Source: VRUE01 sp963762205 (lineage in GTDB: Bacteria; Actinomycetota; Thermoleophilia; Solirubrobacterales; 70-9). From it: a stretch of 64,000 nucleotides of DNA. Position numbers and translations under genes: made by a program. Below, one piece after another: positions 18,242 to 27,367 of this stretch. The notes under the pieces were generated by a model. It made no database searches. It was not told the DNA's origin and worked only from the letters and a program-made list of their open reading frames with translations. Position 1 is the stretch's first letter; every line of letters starts with the position of its first letter. The stretch lies in contig CAVXJZ010000006.1 of NCBI GenBank assembly GCA_963762205.1, positions 124,001-188,000 of the forward strand. Reading direction: 5' to 3'.

Positions 18242-18469
18242 ATGACGATCGGCGGTTCGATATTCGTGATCGCGGTGGGCGCGATCCTCTACTTCGCAAC
18301 CAACTTCGAAGTCGCCCAGGTCAGCATCGACACGGTCGGCCTGATCCTGATGGCCGCCGGGGCAGCGGGGCTGGTTCTCGGCTTCGTCCAGCAGCGTGCG
18401 CTGAGCCGGCGGGCGGACCGAGAAGTCAGGGTCGAAGAGCGCGAAGACCCGCCGCTCCCGCCTCGCTGA
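18242..18469 (+). CDS. Small membrane protein, DUF6458-like
   Basis: This 75-residue protein starts MTIGGSIFVIAVGAILYFAT and has two hydrophobic helices (GSIFVIAVGAILYFA and VGLILMAAGAAGLVLGFV) and a charged tail (RADREVRVEEREDPPLPPR). The opening matches what I recall of the actinobacterial DUF6458 family, whose role is unknown. A GGAGGG ribosome site precedes it, and a TACGAT hexamer lies about 45 nt upstream. Confidence 0.78.
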   Translation: MTIGGSIFVIAVGAILYFATNFEVAQVSIDTVGLILMAAGAAGLVLGFVQQRALSRRADREVRVEEREDPPLPPR

Positions 18470-18503
18470 CCGGCTCGCGGGCCTCCCGGCGCGGGCCGCG
18501 ATC

Positions 18504-18509
18504 TAATCT
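18504..18509 (+). promoter_or_regulatory. -10 element for the leaderless thioredoxin gene
   Basis: TAATCT, then 9 nt, then GTG at 18519. Confidence 0.5.
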
Positions 18510-18518
18510 TCGCCGCCC

Positions 18519-19041
18519 GTGAGCGCTCGATCCTTCGTCGCCTTCCTCGCCGTGCTGGCCGTGATCGGCCTGCTCGGCTTCGGCCTGCTCAGCAAGGGGT
18601 CGGCCAAGGTGGCGGTCGGCGACCGGGCGCCCGACCGCGTCACTGCCGATGCTCGGGGGCGGCGGCGAAGGGAAGATCGCCGACTACCGCGGCGACTGGG
18701 TCCTGGTCAACCTCTGGGCGTCGTGGTGCCTGCCCTGCCGCGACGAGGCGCCGGCGCTCGAGCGCTGGTGGCGCCGGCACCGTGACGAGGGCGTCACCGT
18801 GCTGGGGATCAACGTCCAGGACAACAGCGAGGACGCGCTCGCCTTCCTCGACGAGTTCGGGGCCACCTACCCGCAGCTGCGCTCGGTCGGCGGGGAGCGC
18901 AGCGACGCGTTCGGCTCGACCGGGGTCCCGGAGAACTTCCTCGTCGACCCCGACGGCAGGCTGGCGCTGATCCGGCGCGGGCCGGTCGACGAGCGCTTCC
19001 TCCGCGAGAACGTCGACCCGCTCGTCGCAGGACCGAGATGA
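18519..19041 (+). CDS. Membrane-anchored thioredoxin (CcmG/ResA-like), frameshift
   Basis: The N-terminus is a membrane anchor (SFVAFLAVLAVIGLLGFGLL) followed by KVAVGDRAPDR. A single extra G near 18640 then shifts the frame. The remainder reads LPMLGGGGEGKIADYRGDW, LVNLWASWCLPCRDEAPALE and TGVPENFLVDPDGR, the redox CxxC (CLPC) and cis-proline regions of CcmG/ResA. These reduce apocytochrome c disulfides before haem attachment. The restored length is about 173 residues. Its TGA overlaps the following CcmH gene start (ATGA), and together they complete the cytochrome c maturation set begun by ccmE and ccmF. Confidence 0.85.
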
Positions 19042-19527
19042 GGGCCGGCCCGCCGGCTGTCCGGCCTGCTCGCCGCGCTCCTCTGCGCCACCGCTGTCGC
19101 CTGCGGCACGACGCCGGCCGCCGCCGCGCCCGCGCCGCGAGTGGGCATCTCCGACGTCGAAGACGAGGTCATGTGCCCGATCTGCGGCACTCTGCTCGAG
19201 CTCTCCGACTCGCCGCAGGCGCGGCGCGAGAAGGCGTTCATCGCCGGGCAGATCGCCGCCGGCAGGAGCAAGGCCGAGATCAAGGACGCGCTCGTCGACG
19301 AGTACGGCACCGCGGTGCTGGCGCTGCCCGAGGGCTCCGGCTTCGAGCTCTCGGCCTACCTGGTGCCGGCGATCGCCTTCGTCCTTGCGGCGGCGGCCCT
19401 CGGCCTGGGAGCTTGGCGCTGGCGCCGCCGCGCCGCGGCCGGGCAGGCGAGCGACCCCCCGGCGACCCCGCCCGGGGAGCAGGACTCCGAGAGGCTCGAC
19501 GCCGACATCGCCCGCTACGACCTGTAG
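19038..19527 (+). CDS. ccmH: Cytochrome c maturation protein CcmH, frameshift in the signal sequence
   Basis: The body reads VEDEVMCPICGTLLELSDSP, GQIAAGRSKAEIKDALVDEY and GTAVLALP, the CcmH/CycL domain with its CxxC redox pair, then a transmembrane helix (AYLVPAIAFVLAAAALGLGA) and a short tail. The signal-anchor (RLSGLLAALLCATAVACGTT) is in frame with the body but not with the ATG at 19038; a repeated GGCC (4 bp) just after the ATG accounts for the shift. About 161 residues after correction. It overlaps the thioredoxin stop and converges on the next gene with a 13-nt overlap. Confidence 0.84.
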
Positions 19528-20171
19528 ACGACGACCTCGGCCGCCGCCCCGTCGCCCAGAACGCGGAGGCCCTTCTTCAGCCGGCGCCCGGCGCGCCCGG
19601 AGGCGAGCGCCGGGCCGACGCAGGCGAGCACGCGGTCGGCGCGGGCGGCGACGGCAGCCAGGGCTCCGCTCCGATCCCCGAGCGGCGGGCCGTGCAGGAC
19701 GACGAGGTCGTAGCCGCTGCGCATTTTGGCCACCGCGTGGCCGAAGTCGGGCGAGTCGACCGGCACCCGGCCCTCGGGCGCCGGGGCGCCGGCGGCGATG
19801 CAGACGAGCGGGTCGGTCGCCTGCCCGGACGCGGGCCCGGCGAGGACCAGCGGCTGGAGGATCTCGGGCGCCCGGGCCTCGGCGCGCAGGTACTCGTGCA
19901 GGCCGGGCTCGGCGGCGAGGCCGAGGGCGGAGGCGAGCGACGGGTCCTCGAGGTCGCAGTCGACGAGCGCCGTCCGCGAGCCGGAGGCGGCGGAGGCGCT
20001 TGCCAGGCCGGTGGCGACGGCAGGGCGCCCGTCACCGGCGCCGGTGACCAGCACGACCCCGGCCCCGATCCTCTCGAGCAGCGAGCGGAGGGCGGCGAGA
20101 TCGTCGCGCCCCAGCGTGCCCGCCCGCACCGAGTCGCCGGATCGCCCCCTGAGCTCGGCGACCGGCCTCAC
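19515..20171 (-). CDS. MinD/BY-kinase-like P-loop protein with a degenerate Walker A
   Basis: This 218-residue protein keeps the fold landmarks of CpsD/MinD-type ATPases. VVLVTGAGDGRPAVATGLAS stands at the Walker A position, SRTALVDCDLEDPSLASALG is a good Walker A'-like strand, and YDLVVLHGPPLGD is the Walker B-like strand. The lysine expected after the glycines is missing (GDGRPAV), so nucleotide binding or catalysis may be lost. Its GTG overlaps the argS stop by GTGA, so it is co-translated with argS. Function unknown; a regulatory or scaffold role is possible. Confidence 0.65.
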   Translation of the reverse strand: MRPVAELRGRSGDSVRAGTLGRDDLAALRSLLERIGAGVVLVTGAGDGRPAVATGLASASAASGSRTALVDCDLEDPSLASALGLAAEPGLHEYLRAEARAPEILQPLVLAGPASGQATDPLVCIAAGAPAPEGRVPVDSPDFGHAVAKMRSGYDLVVLHGPPLGDRSGALAAVAARADRVLACVGPALASGRAGRRLKKGLRVLGDGAAAEVVVYRS

Positions 20172-21817
20172 ATCTGCTCCGGAGCCGAGATCCCGAGCAG
20201 GCCGAGGGCGGAGGCGATCGTCCGCTTGGCCAGCAGGCAGAGGGCGAGGCGCGAGGCCTCGACGCCCTCGCCGTCGGCGCCGACCACCTTGCAGTCGCGA
20301 TAGAAGGCGTGGAAGTCGGAGGCGACCGCGGTCGAGTAGGCACAGATCCGGTGCGGCGCGCGGCGCTCCGCCGCCTCGCGCACCTCGTCGGGGAACTCGA
20401 GCAGGCGCTTGACCAGGGCCTTCTCGGCAGGCTCGAGCGCGGTGCCGGGCGTCGGCTCGCCGGCCACCTCCGCGAGCGAGTCCGGCGCCTCCCCCCCGGC
20501 CTTGCGCAGGATGCTCGCGATCCTCGCGTGCGCGTACTGCACGTAGTAGACGGGGTTGTCGCTGGACTCGCGGCGGGCCAGCTCGAGGTCGAGGTCGACG
20601 GTGGTGTCGTGGCTACGCCAGAGCATGAACCAGCGGGTCGCGTCGACGCCGATGTCGTCGAGCAGCTCGTCGAGCGAGACGAAGTCGCCGCTGCGCTTCG
20701 ACATCTGCGCCCGCTCGCCGCCTTCGACGATGTGGACGAGGCGCATGATCAGGGCCTCGAAGGCCTCGGGGTCGGCGCCCAGCCCGGCGATCGCGGCCCT
20801 CAGCCGCGGCGCGTAACCATGATGGTCGGCGCCGAGCACGTCGATCAGGCGGTCGAAGCCACGCTCGAGCTTGTCCCAGTGATAGGCGACGTCGGCGGCG
20901 AGGTAGGTCGGCTCGCCGTTGGCGCGGACCAGGACCCGGTCCTTGTCGTCCTCGAACTCGGTCGTCCGCAGCCAGAGCGCATCTTCGCTGCGATAGGAGT
21001 GGCCGCCCTCCTCGAGACGGGCCAGGCCCGTCTCGACCTCTCCCCGGCGGTAGAGGTCGCGCTCGGAGAACCAGGTGTCGAAGCGGACCCCGAAGCGGTC
21101 GAGGGTCCCCCGGACCCGGTCGAGGACGAGCTCTACGCCGCGCACGCCGACCGCCTCGGTGTCTCCCGGGTCGATCCCCTCGCGGCCGATCTCCGCCGCC
21201 AGCTCGGCGACGTAGTCGCCGCTGTAGCCGTCCTCGGGCGGCTCGCCGCCGGTCATCCGCGCGGCGATCGAGAGCGCGAAGCGCTCGACCTGGCCGCCGC
21301 CGTCGTTGACGTAGTACTCGCGCTCCACCCGGTGCCCGACCGCCTCCAGGAGCCGCACCAGCGCGTCGCCGTAGGCCGCGTGGCGGCCGCCGCCGACGTG
21401 CAGCGGCCCGGTCGGGTTGGCGGAGACGAACTCGACCAGGATCCGTTCGGGCGAGTCGGTCGCAACCGGCCCCAGACTCTCCCCGGACTCGGCCAGGCGG
21501 CGCATCGCGCGCCGGTACCAGGAGTCGGCGAGATAGAGGTTGACGAAGCCGGGCCCGGCCACCTCGATCCGGTCGACGCTGCCGCCCTCGCCGCCCAGCT
21601 CCCGCTCCAGCTCGACCCCGAGGCGGCCGGCGACATCGCGCGGGCTTTCGCCCAGCGGTGCGGCGAGCAGCATCGCGGCGTTGGAGCTGTAATCGCCCAG
21701 CTCCGGCTTGGGCGGCCGGTCGAGCGACGGCTCCGGCCCGCCCGCCTCGCCGCTGCGTAGCGCCATCGCGGCGCGCATGACCGCTTCCCGCAGCTCTGTC
21801 ACCGAGTCGGTGCTCAT
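20168..21817 (-). CDS. argS: Arginyl-tRNA synthetase
   Basis: This class Ia synthetase charges tRNA-Arg. It has the ArgRS N-terminal domain (PPKPELGDYSSNAAMLLA), the HIGH-like signature ANPTGPLHVGGGRHAAYGD, the KMSKS region AQMSKRSGDF and the C-terminal DALR anticodon domain (NPVYYVQYAHARI onward). About 549 residues, the normal length. The ATG at 21817 is preferred to the one at 21832 because TACGAT at 21831-21836 (reverse) overlaps the latter. Only about 50 nt separate it from the divergent phosphoesterase start. Confidence 0.95.
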   Translation of the reverse strand: MSTDSVTELREAVMRAAMALRSGEAGGPEPSLDRPPKPELGDYSSNAAMLLAAPLGESPRDVAGRLGVELERELGGEGGSVDRIEVAGPGFVNLYLADSWYRRAMRRLAESGESLGPVATDSPERILVEFVSANPTGPLHVGGGRHAAYGDALVRLLEAVGHRVEREYYVNDGGGQVERFALSIAARMTGGEPPEDGYSGDYVAELAAEIGREGIDPGDTEAVGVRGVELVLDRVRGTLDRFGVRFDTWFSERDLYRRGEVETGLARLEEGGHSYRSEDALWLRTTEFEDDKDRVLVRANGEPTYLAADVAYHWDKLERGFDRLIDVLGADHHGYAPRLRAAIAGLGADPEAFEALIMRLVHIVEGGERAQMSKRSGDFVSLDELLDDIGVDATRWFMLWRSHDTTVDLDLELARRESSDNPVYYVQYAHARIASILRKAGGEAPDSLAEVAGEPTPGTALEPAEKALVKRLLEFPDEVREAAERRAPHRICAYSTAVASDFHAFYRDCKVVGADGEGVEASRLALCLLAKRTIASALGLLGISAPEQM

Positions 21818-21856
21818 CCGATCAGCCGCCATCGTATGAAGCCGGCGGCGGCCGGG

Positions 21857-21862
21857 TACGCT
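21857..21862 (+). promoter_or_regulatory. -10 element for the leaderless phosphoesterase
   Basis: TACGCT, then 8 nt, then GTG at 21871. Confidence 0.5.
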
Positions 21863-21870
21863 GGGCCGCC

Positions 21871-22614
21871 GTGCCGGTCGCCGTGATCACCGACATCCAC
21901 GCCAACCTGCCCGCCCTCGAGGCGGTGCTGGCGGGCGCCGAGAAGCGCCGCGTGGAGGAGATCTGGTGCCTCGGCGACGTCGTCGGCTACGGGGCCGACC
22001 CGGACGCCTGCACGGAGCTGGTGAGCGAGCGCTGCGACGTCTGCCTGGTCGGCAATCACGACCTCGCCGTGCTGGGCGCGCTCGACATCGCGTCGTTCTC
22101 GGAGGCGGCCGCGGCGGCGGTCGAGTGGACCAGGGAGCGGATCGGCGACACGGCGCGCGAGTTCCTGCGCAGGCTCGACCCGGCCCTCCAGCGCCGCGGC
22201 ATCGGCCTCTTCCACGCCTCGCCGCGGGACCCGGTCTGGGAGTACGTGCTCTCGATCGAGCAGGCCAACGCCTGCCTCGACGCCCAGCCCGAGCGCCTGG
22301 CGCTGATCGGCCACTCCCACGTCGCCCTCTTCTTCAGCCGCGATCCGGAGGACGGCGGCCTGAGCGAGACGCGCGGGGCCCAGGCCGAACAGGGGCTGAA
22401 GCTCGACCTCGGCCAGGGTCGCTGGCTGCTCAACCCCGGCAGCGTCGGCCAGCCCCGCGACGAGGACCCGCGGGCCGCCTGGCTCGAGCTGGACCCGAAG
22501 AAGAGGAGCGCGCGCTACCACCGGGTCGAGTACGACATCGACCGCGCCGCCGCCTCGATCGTCGACGCCGGCCTGCCGAAACGGCTGGCGGACCGCCTCT
22601 ACCTCGGACAGTGA
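21871..22614 (+). CDS. Calcineurin-like metallophosphoesterase
   Basis: This 247-residue protein has the full metal-binding set: DIHAN (D-x-H), GDVVGYG, GNHD in LVGNHDLAVL, and GHSH in LIGHSHVALFF. The NPGSVGQPRD motif near the C-terminus is typical of the YfcE/diadenosine tetraphosphatase-like group. The substrate is uncertain (phosphodiester or nucleotide). GTG start, leaderless by spacing, and divergent from argS. Confidence 0.9.
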   Translation: MPVAVITDIHANLPALEAVLAGAEKRRVEEIWCLGDVVGYGADPDACTELVSERCDVCLVGNHDLAVLGALDIASFSEAAAAAVEWTRERIGDTAREFLRRLDPALQRRGIGLFHASPRDPVWEYVLSIEQANACLDAQPERLALIGHSHVALFFSRDPEDGGLSETRGAQAEQGLKLDLGQGRWLLNPGSVGQPRDEDPRAAWLELDPKKRSARYHRVEYDIDRAAASIVDAGLPKRLADRLYLGQ

Positions 22615-22654
22615 CCGTCAATTGCAGGTAAATAGTCGAGCGAGGGCCGTTGTC

Positions 22655-22660
22655 TAGACT
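22655..22660 (+). promoter_or_regulatory. -10 element for the leaderless lipoprotein-kinase operon
   Basis: TAGACT, then 6 nt, then ATG at 22667. Confidence 0.55.
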
Positions 22661-22666
22661 CGCGCT

Positions 22667-23229
22667 ATGAGCCGCGCCGCAGCATCTCTGCTCGCGCTCG
22701 TCGCCGGCACGGCGGCGGCGCTCGCGCTCGTCTCCTGCGGGGGCGGCGACGCGAAGCTCCTGCCCGGCAACACCGCCCAGGAAATCGGCGAAAACCTCGA
22801 CAGCGTGCAGCGGCTGGTAGAAGAAGGCGAATGCGTCGACGCCGAAGACGCGGCGCTCGAGGTCAGCATCCAGGTCGAGGCGCTGAGCGCGATCGACCCG
22901 AAGCTGAAGGAGGCGCTGCGCGCCGGCGCCGACCGCCTCAACGAAGTGGTCGACATCTGCGCGGAAACGACCGAAGACACGGTCGAAGCGGAACCGGAAA
23001 CCACCGAAGGCAAGCCGAAGAAGGAAAAAAGCCGAAGAAGGAAAAGAAGCCGAAGAAGGTCGAACCGGAGGAAACCGAACCCTCCGAAGAAGCGGAAGGC
23101 ACGAAGCCGCCCGCTGAAACGGAATCGCCTCAGTCCGGTGGCGAAGGCGGCGGGGAAGAATCGGCCCCGGCCGAAGAAGGCGGACAGTCGGGCGGGATCG
23201 GCCCGGGCAGCGCGAGCGGGAGCGGCTGA
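22667..23229 (+). CDS. Lipoprotein co-translated with a Ser/Thr kinase, frameshift in a Lys-rich run
   Basis: The lipoprotein signal ends with a clear lipobox (ALALVSCGGG). The folded part (IGENLDSVQRLVEEGECVDA to NEVVDICAET) has two cysteines, one in each predicted helix, followed by a repetitive Lys/Glu/Pro tail (KPKKEKKPKK, then EPEETEPSEEAEG). One A is missing in an A run near 23030, which switches frame; corrected length is 187 residues. The stop overlaps the kinase start as TGATG. Because the kinase has almost no extracellular domain, this lipoprotein may be its sensory partner. That is inference. Confidence 0.72.
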
Positions 23230-24443
23230 TGGCGGACGGGGCCCTCTCCGGGCGCTACGAGATCGGCGACAAGCTCGGGTCCGGCGGGATGTCGAACGTC
23301 TACAAGGCGACCGACCTGACGCTGGAGCGGACGGTCGCGGTGAAGATCCTCGCCGAGCACCTGTCCGACGACGAGCGCTTCGTCGCCCGCTTCCGGCGCG
23401 AGGCGCTCGCCGTCGCCAAGCTGATACACCCGAACATCGTCCAGGTGTACGACACCGGGGTCGACGAGCACCGCCACTACATCGTCATGGAGTACGTCGA
23501 GGGGCGCTCCGGCGCCCAGATCCTGCAGCGCCAGGGACCGATCGGGCCGCAGACCGCGGCCGAGGCGGGGGTCCAGGCGTGCGCGGGGCTCGACTACGCG
23601 CACCGGCGCGGGATCATCCACCGCGACGTCAAGCCCGGCAACCTGATGATCGACGGCGGGCCGGTCGGCGGCGGGGAGATGACGGTGAAGCTGACCGACT
23701 TCGGCATCGCGCGGGCACTCGAGCAGACCAGGATCACCCAGGTCGGCTCGGTCGTCGGCACGGCCGCCTACCTGGCCCCCGAGCAGGTGCGCGGCGAGGA
23801 GGCGACGCCGGCGACCGACGTCTACGCGCTCGGAGTCGTCCTCTACCAGTTCCTCACCGGCCGCCTGCCATACGAGGGGTCGACCCTGGCCGAGCTGGCG
23901 GTGCGCCAACAGAACGAGCGGCCCCTGCCGCCCACCACCTACAACGACGAGGTGCCCGAGACGCTCGGTGGGGCGGTCCTGCGGGCTCTCGAGGGCGACC
24001 CCTCGCGCCGCTACGCGAGCGCGGACGAACTCGCCGCCGGGCTGCAGCGCGGCCTGCAGGGCGAGGACGTGACCCTCCCCCTCGCCGAGGGCGCGACGGC
24101 GACCGGCGTGCTCGGCGACGAGAGCGCCACGCGGCGAATCGACGAGACCCGCCCGACCGAGTTCAGGCCATCGCAGACCCGCCGCCCCGCCGCACGGGCG
24201 CCCCAGCGGCCGACGGCGCCCCCCGCGACGCCGGGCAAGCCGGCCGGACGGAGTGCCTTCTCGCGCTTCGTGCGGATGACGCTGGCGCTCGTCGCCCTGG
24301 TCCTGATCGCGGCGGCGGTGGCGACCGCGGTGATCGTCACCACCGACAAGGCGACCGGCGTGCGCGCCACCGAAGTGGCCGGCGACACGGTCGACAAGGT
24401 CGTCGAAGAATTCAAGGAACTTCTCTCGCGCAACACCGAATAG
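23229..24443 (+). CDS. Membrane Ser/Thr protein kinase (PknB-type)
   Basis: This 404-residue kinase has the glycine loop GSGGMSNVYKA, VAVKIL (catalytic lysine), HRDVKPGNLMI, DFGIA and the APE region YLAPEQV. A Pro/Ala-rich juxtamembrane region is followed by one transmembrane helix (MTLALVALVLIAAAVATAVI) and only about 35 external residues, with no PASTA repeats. It is coupled to the preceding lipoprotein gene by TGATG. Targets are unknown. A long hairpin follows the stop. Confidence 0.94.
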   Translation: MADGALSGRYEIGDKLGSGGMSNVYKATDLTLERTVAVKILAEHLSDDERFVARFRREALAVAKLIHPNIVQVYDTGVDEHRHYIVMEYVEGRSGAQILQRQGPIGPQTAAEAGVQACAGLDYAHRRGIIHRDVKPGNLMIDGGPVGGGEMTVKLTDFGIARALEQTRITQVGSVVGTAAYLAPEQVRGEEATPATDVYALGVVLYQFLTGRLPYEGSTLAELAVRQQNERPLPPTTYNDEVPETLGGAVLRALEGDPSRRYASADELAAGLQRGLQGEDVTLPLAEGATATGVLGDESATRRIDETRPTEFRPSQTRRPAARAPQRPTAPPATPGKPAGRSAFSRFVRMTLALVALVLIAAAVATAVIVTTDKATGVRATEVAGDTVDKVVEEFKELLSRNTE

Positions 24444-24456
24444 GCGTCGCGGCCTG

Positions 24457-24520
24457 ATGGCATCGGGAATGGGGGGCGCTGCGGGCCAAGCTGTCCTCGA
24501 CCCCCCATCCCCGATGCCAT
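24457..24520. terminator. 20-bp hairpin between convergent genes
   Basis: ATGGCATCGGGAATGGGGGG (24457-24476) pairs with 24501-24520 at 19 of 20 positions over a 24-nt loop, between the kinase and tgt stops. Both transcripts could end here. The remaining 100 nt up to tgt shows no gene. Confidence 0.65.
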
Positions 24521-24628
24521 GACGCGCAATGCCGGGGTTCGGAGCTTCCCGCACGCAGCGTGCCCAGTTCGGTGAGCTTCTGAAGCGCGGGGCGGCGGGT
24601 TCGGTGAGGGGCGCGACCGGAGAGCCGG

Positions 24629-25831
24629 TCAGGACTCGAACGGGGAGGCGCCGGAGAGGACGGCGCTGCGGTAGGCGTCGAACTCTCCCGCGACGATCGC
24701 CTCGCGGGCGCCGGCGACGAGGGCCCGCATGTAGGTCAGGTTGTGCAGGCAGAGCAGGCGCACCGCGGTCAGCTCCTCGGCCCGCGAGAGATAGCTGAGG
24801 TAGTCGCGATCGTGGCCCCGGCAGGCCGGGCAGGGGCAGCCCTCGACGAGCGGGGCGCGGTCCCCCTCCCACCCCGCCTTGCGCAGGTCGACGCGAAAGC
24901 GGTGCTCGGGGTCGGGGACGAGGGCGCCGCCGTGGCGCGCGAGCCGGGTGGGCACGGCGCAGTCGAAGACGTCGAGGCCGAGGCCGATCCCCGCGACCAG
25001 GTCGTCGACCTCGCCGATCCCGAGCAGGTGCTTGGGCGCCGCCTCCGGCAGCAGCGGCACGGTCATGGCCAGGACTCCGGCCATCTCCTCCTTGTCGCGG
25101 CCCAGGGTGCCGCCGATCGCGATCCCGTCGACACCCGCCTCGGCGACCGCCTGCGCCGACTCGCGCCGCAGGTCCTCGTGGACGCCGCCCTGGACGATGC
25201 CGAACACGGCCTGGCGCGCGGGGCCCTCGGCGCCGTGCCAGGCGAGGCAGCGATCGAGCCAGCGATGCGTGCGCTGCATCGACCGCGCCGTGTAGTCGCG
25301 GTCGGCGTGGTACGGGGTGCACTCGTCGAAGACGAGGGCGATGTCGCTGCCGAGCGCCGCCTGAACGCGCATCGAGACCTCCGGGGAGATGAAGAGCTCG
25401 GCGCCGTCCCGGTAGGAGCGGAAGCGCACGCCCTCCTCGTCGATCGAGATCACCGAGCCGTGCTCGCCGCCCGGGCGGCCGCTGCCCTTGACCTCGTCGG
25501 CGACGCCGCCGTGGGCGAGGGAGAAGACCTGAAAGCCGCCCGAGTCGGTGATCAGCGCCCGCTCCCAGCCCATGAACCCGTGCAGCCCCCCGGCCGCGGC
25601 GATCCGCTCCGGCCCCGGCGAGACGAAGAGGTGGTAGGTGTTGCCGAGGATCAGCTCGTAGCCGAGCCCGGCGACCTCGCCGGACTCGAGGCCGCGCACC
25701 GTCCCCTTGGTCGCCAGCGGGATGAAGGCCGGGGTCTCGACCCGGCCATGGGCAGTGTGGAGCACGCCGGCGCGGGCGCTGCCGTCCCGCGCGGCGATCT
25801 CGAAGCTCAGCCTCTGCGGGTCATCCCTCAT
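24629..25831 (-). CDS. tgt: Queuine tRNA-ribosyltransferase (bacterial Tgt)
   Basis: This enzyme exchanges guanine-34 for a queuosine precursor in GUN anticodon tRNAs. The 400-residue protein shows TPAFIPLATKGTVRG, the active-site GFQVFSL region, SGGFQ in ITDSGGFQVFSLA, FGIVQGG, FDCAVPTRLARHG, and the zinc site CPCPACRGHD with a downstream Cys/His. Length matches (about 375-400). Its ATG overlaps the gpmI stop region, so it ends the glycolytic operon. No other queuosine genes are nearby. Confidence 0.92.
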   Translation of the reverse strand: MRDDPQRLSFEIAARDGSARAGVLHTAHGRVETPAFIPLATKGTVRGLESGEVAGLGYELILGNTYHLFVSPGPERIAAAGGLHGFMGWERALITDSGGFQVFSLAHGGVADEVKGSGRPGGEHGSVISIDEEGVRFRSYRDGAELFISPEVSMRVQAALGSDIALVFDECTPYHADRDYTARSMQRTHRWLDRCLAWHGAEGPARQAVFGIVQGGVHEDLRRESAQAVAEAGVDGIAIGGTLGRDKEEMAGVLAMTVPLLPEAAPKHLLGIGEVDDLVAGIGLGLDVFDCAVPTRLARHGGALVPDPEHRFRVDLRKAGWEGDRAPLVEGCPCPACRGHDRDYLSYLSRAEELTAVRLLCLHNLTYMRALVAGAREAIVAGEFDAYRSAVLSGASPFES

Positions 25832-27357
25832 CGAGAAGCGAGCGGCCGGTCATCGCCTCGGGCAGGGGGATGCCGAGCAGCTCGAGGACGGTCGGGGCGA
25901 CGTCGGCGAGGATCCCCCGCTCGCGCAGCTGCGAGGCCCTCGGCGGTGACGATCAGCGGCACCGGGTTGAGCGAGTGCGCGGTGTTGGGAGAGCCGTCGG
26001 GCTCGAGCATGTGGTCGCAGTTGCCGTGGTCGGCGGTGACGATGGCGGCGCCGCCGGAGCGCTCGACCGCGGCGACCACGTCGCCGAGGCAGGCGTCGAC
26101 CTCCTCGACCGCCTCGACCGCGGCCGGGATCACGCCGGTGTGCCCGACCATGTCGGGATTGGCGAAGTTGATGATCCCGAAGCGAAAGCCGTCCTCGGAC
26201 CAGGCGCCGGCGAAGGCGTCGGCGGCGGCGCGGGCGCTCATCTGCGGCCTGTGGTCGTAGGTCGGCACGTCGCGGGGCGATTCGACCAGGCAGCGCTCCT
26301 CCCCGTCCCACTCCTGCTCGCGGCCTCCGTTGAAGAAGTAGGTGACGTGCGCGTACTTCTCCGTCTCGGCGACGTGCAGCTGGCGGCCGCCGGCCGACGA
26401 GATCACCTCGGCCAGGGTCGCCCGCGGGCGTTGCTCGGGGAACGCGGCCGGATAGGGCCAGCCCTGGCGGTACTCGGTCATCGTGGTCAGGTCGAGGACC
26501 GGGCCGCCGGTGCGTGGGAACTCGTCGAAGCCCGGATCGGAGAGCGCCATGGTCATCTGCCGGGCACGGTCGGGGCGGAAGTTGACGAAGATCGCGACGT
26601 CGCCCTCGGCGGCGCCGTCGTAGTCGCCGATCACGGTCGGCTTGACGAACTCGTCGGTCTCCTCGCGAGCGTAGGAGGCCTCGATCGCCTCGGCGGCCGA
26701 GTCGGCGTGCAGGCCGCGGCCGTGGACGATCGCGTCGTAGGCGAGCTTGGTGCGCTCCCAGCGCGTGTCGCGGTCCATCGCGTAGTAGCGGCCGCCGACG
26801 GTGGCTACACGGCCGGCCTGCCGCAACCAGCGCTCGAGCTCGGCCAGGTACTCGCGCCCGCCGTGGGGAAGCGTGTCGCGGCCGTCGGTGAAGGCGTGGA
26901 AGACGACGTCGGGCACCCCCTCCTGCGACGCCAGTTCGATCGACGCCTCGATGTGCTCCCAGCCCGAGTGGACGCCGCCGTCGGAGACCAGCCCGAGCAG
27001 GTGCAGGCGGCCGCGCGGGCTGCGCCGGGCCCGGTCGCAGGCGGCGAGCAGCGCCTCGTTGTCGAAGAAGCTGCCGTCGGCGATCGAGTCGTCGATGCGG
27101 GCCAGGTCCTGCTTGACGATCGCCCCGGCGCCGAGATTGAGGTGGCCGACCTCGGAGTTGCCCATCTGCCCCTCGGGGAGGCCGACGTCGCGGCCCTGGG
27201 CGGAGAGGCGGGTGTGCGGGTAGCGATCCCAGAGCGAGTCGAAGACCGGAGTCTCGGCGAGCGATATCGCGTTGCCGGGTCCCGGCTCGGCGAGCCCCCA
27301 GCCGTCGAGGATGACCAGTGCGACCGAGGGAAGCGGGGGGCTCACCGAGGATGACAT
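25821..27357 (-). CDS. gpmI: 2,3-bisphosphoglycerate-independent phosphoglycerate mutase, C-terminal frameshift
   Basis: This enzyme interconverts 3- and 2-phosphoglycerate with two manganese ions. ALVILDGWGL opens the phosphatase domain. The catalytic Ser lies in EGQMGNSEVGHLNLGAG, and metal ligands are in FANPDMVGHTG and VTADHGNCDHM. Near 25930 the frame is lost after VTAEGL. A one-base correction restores LRERGILADVAPTVLELLG and a terminal TGRSLLDEG stopping at 25821, for about 511 residues, the normal size. As written the ORF ends in a nonsense tail at 25828. Part of gap-pgk-tpiA-gpmI-tgt. Confidence 0.9.
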
Positions 27358-27367
27358 GGATCGCGCC

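Noticed and set aside
23130..25322. 730-codon reverse frame spanning the kinase and tgt
   Set aside because: It overlaps two well-supported genes, has no recognisable motif, and reflects lack of stops in GC-rich sequence.
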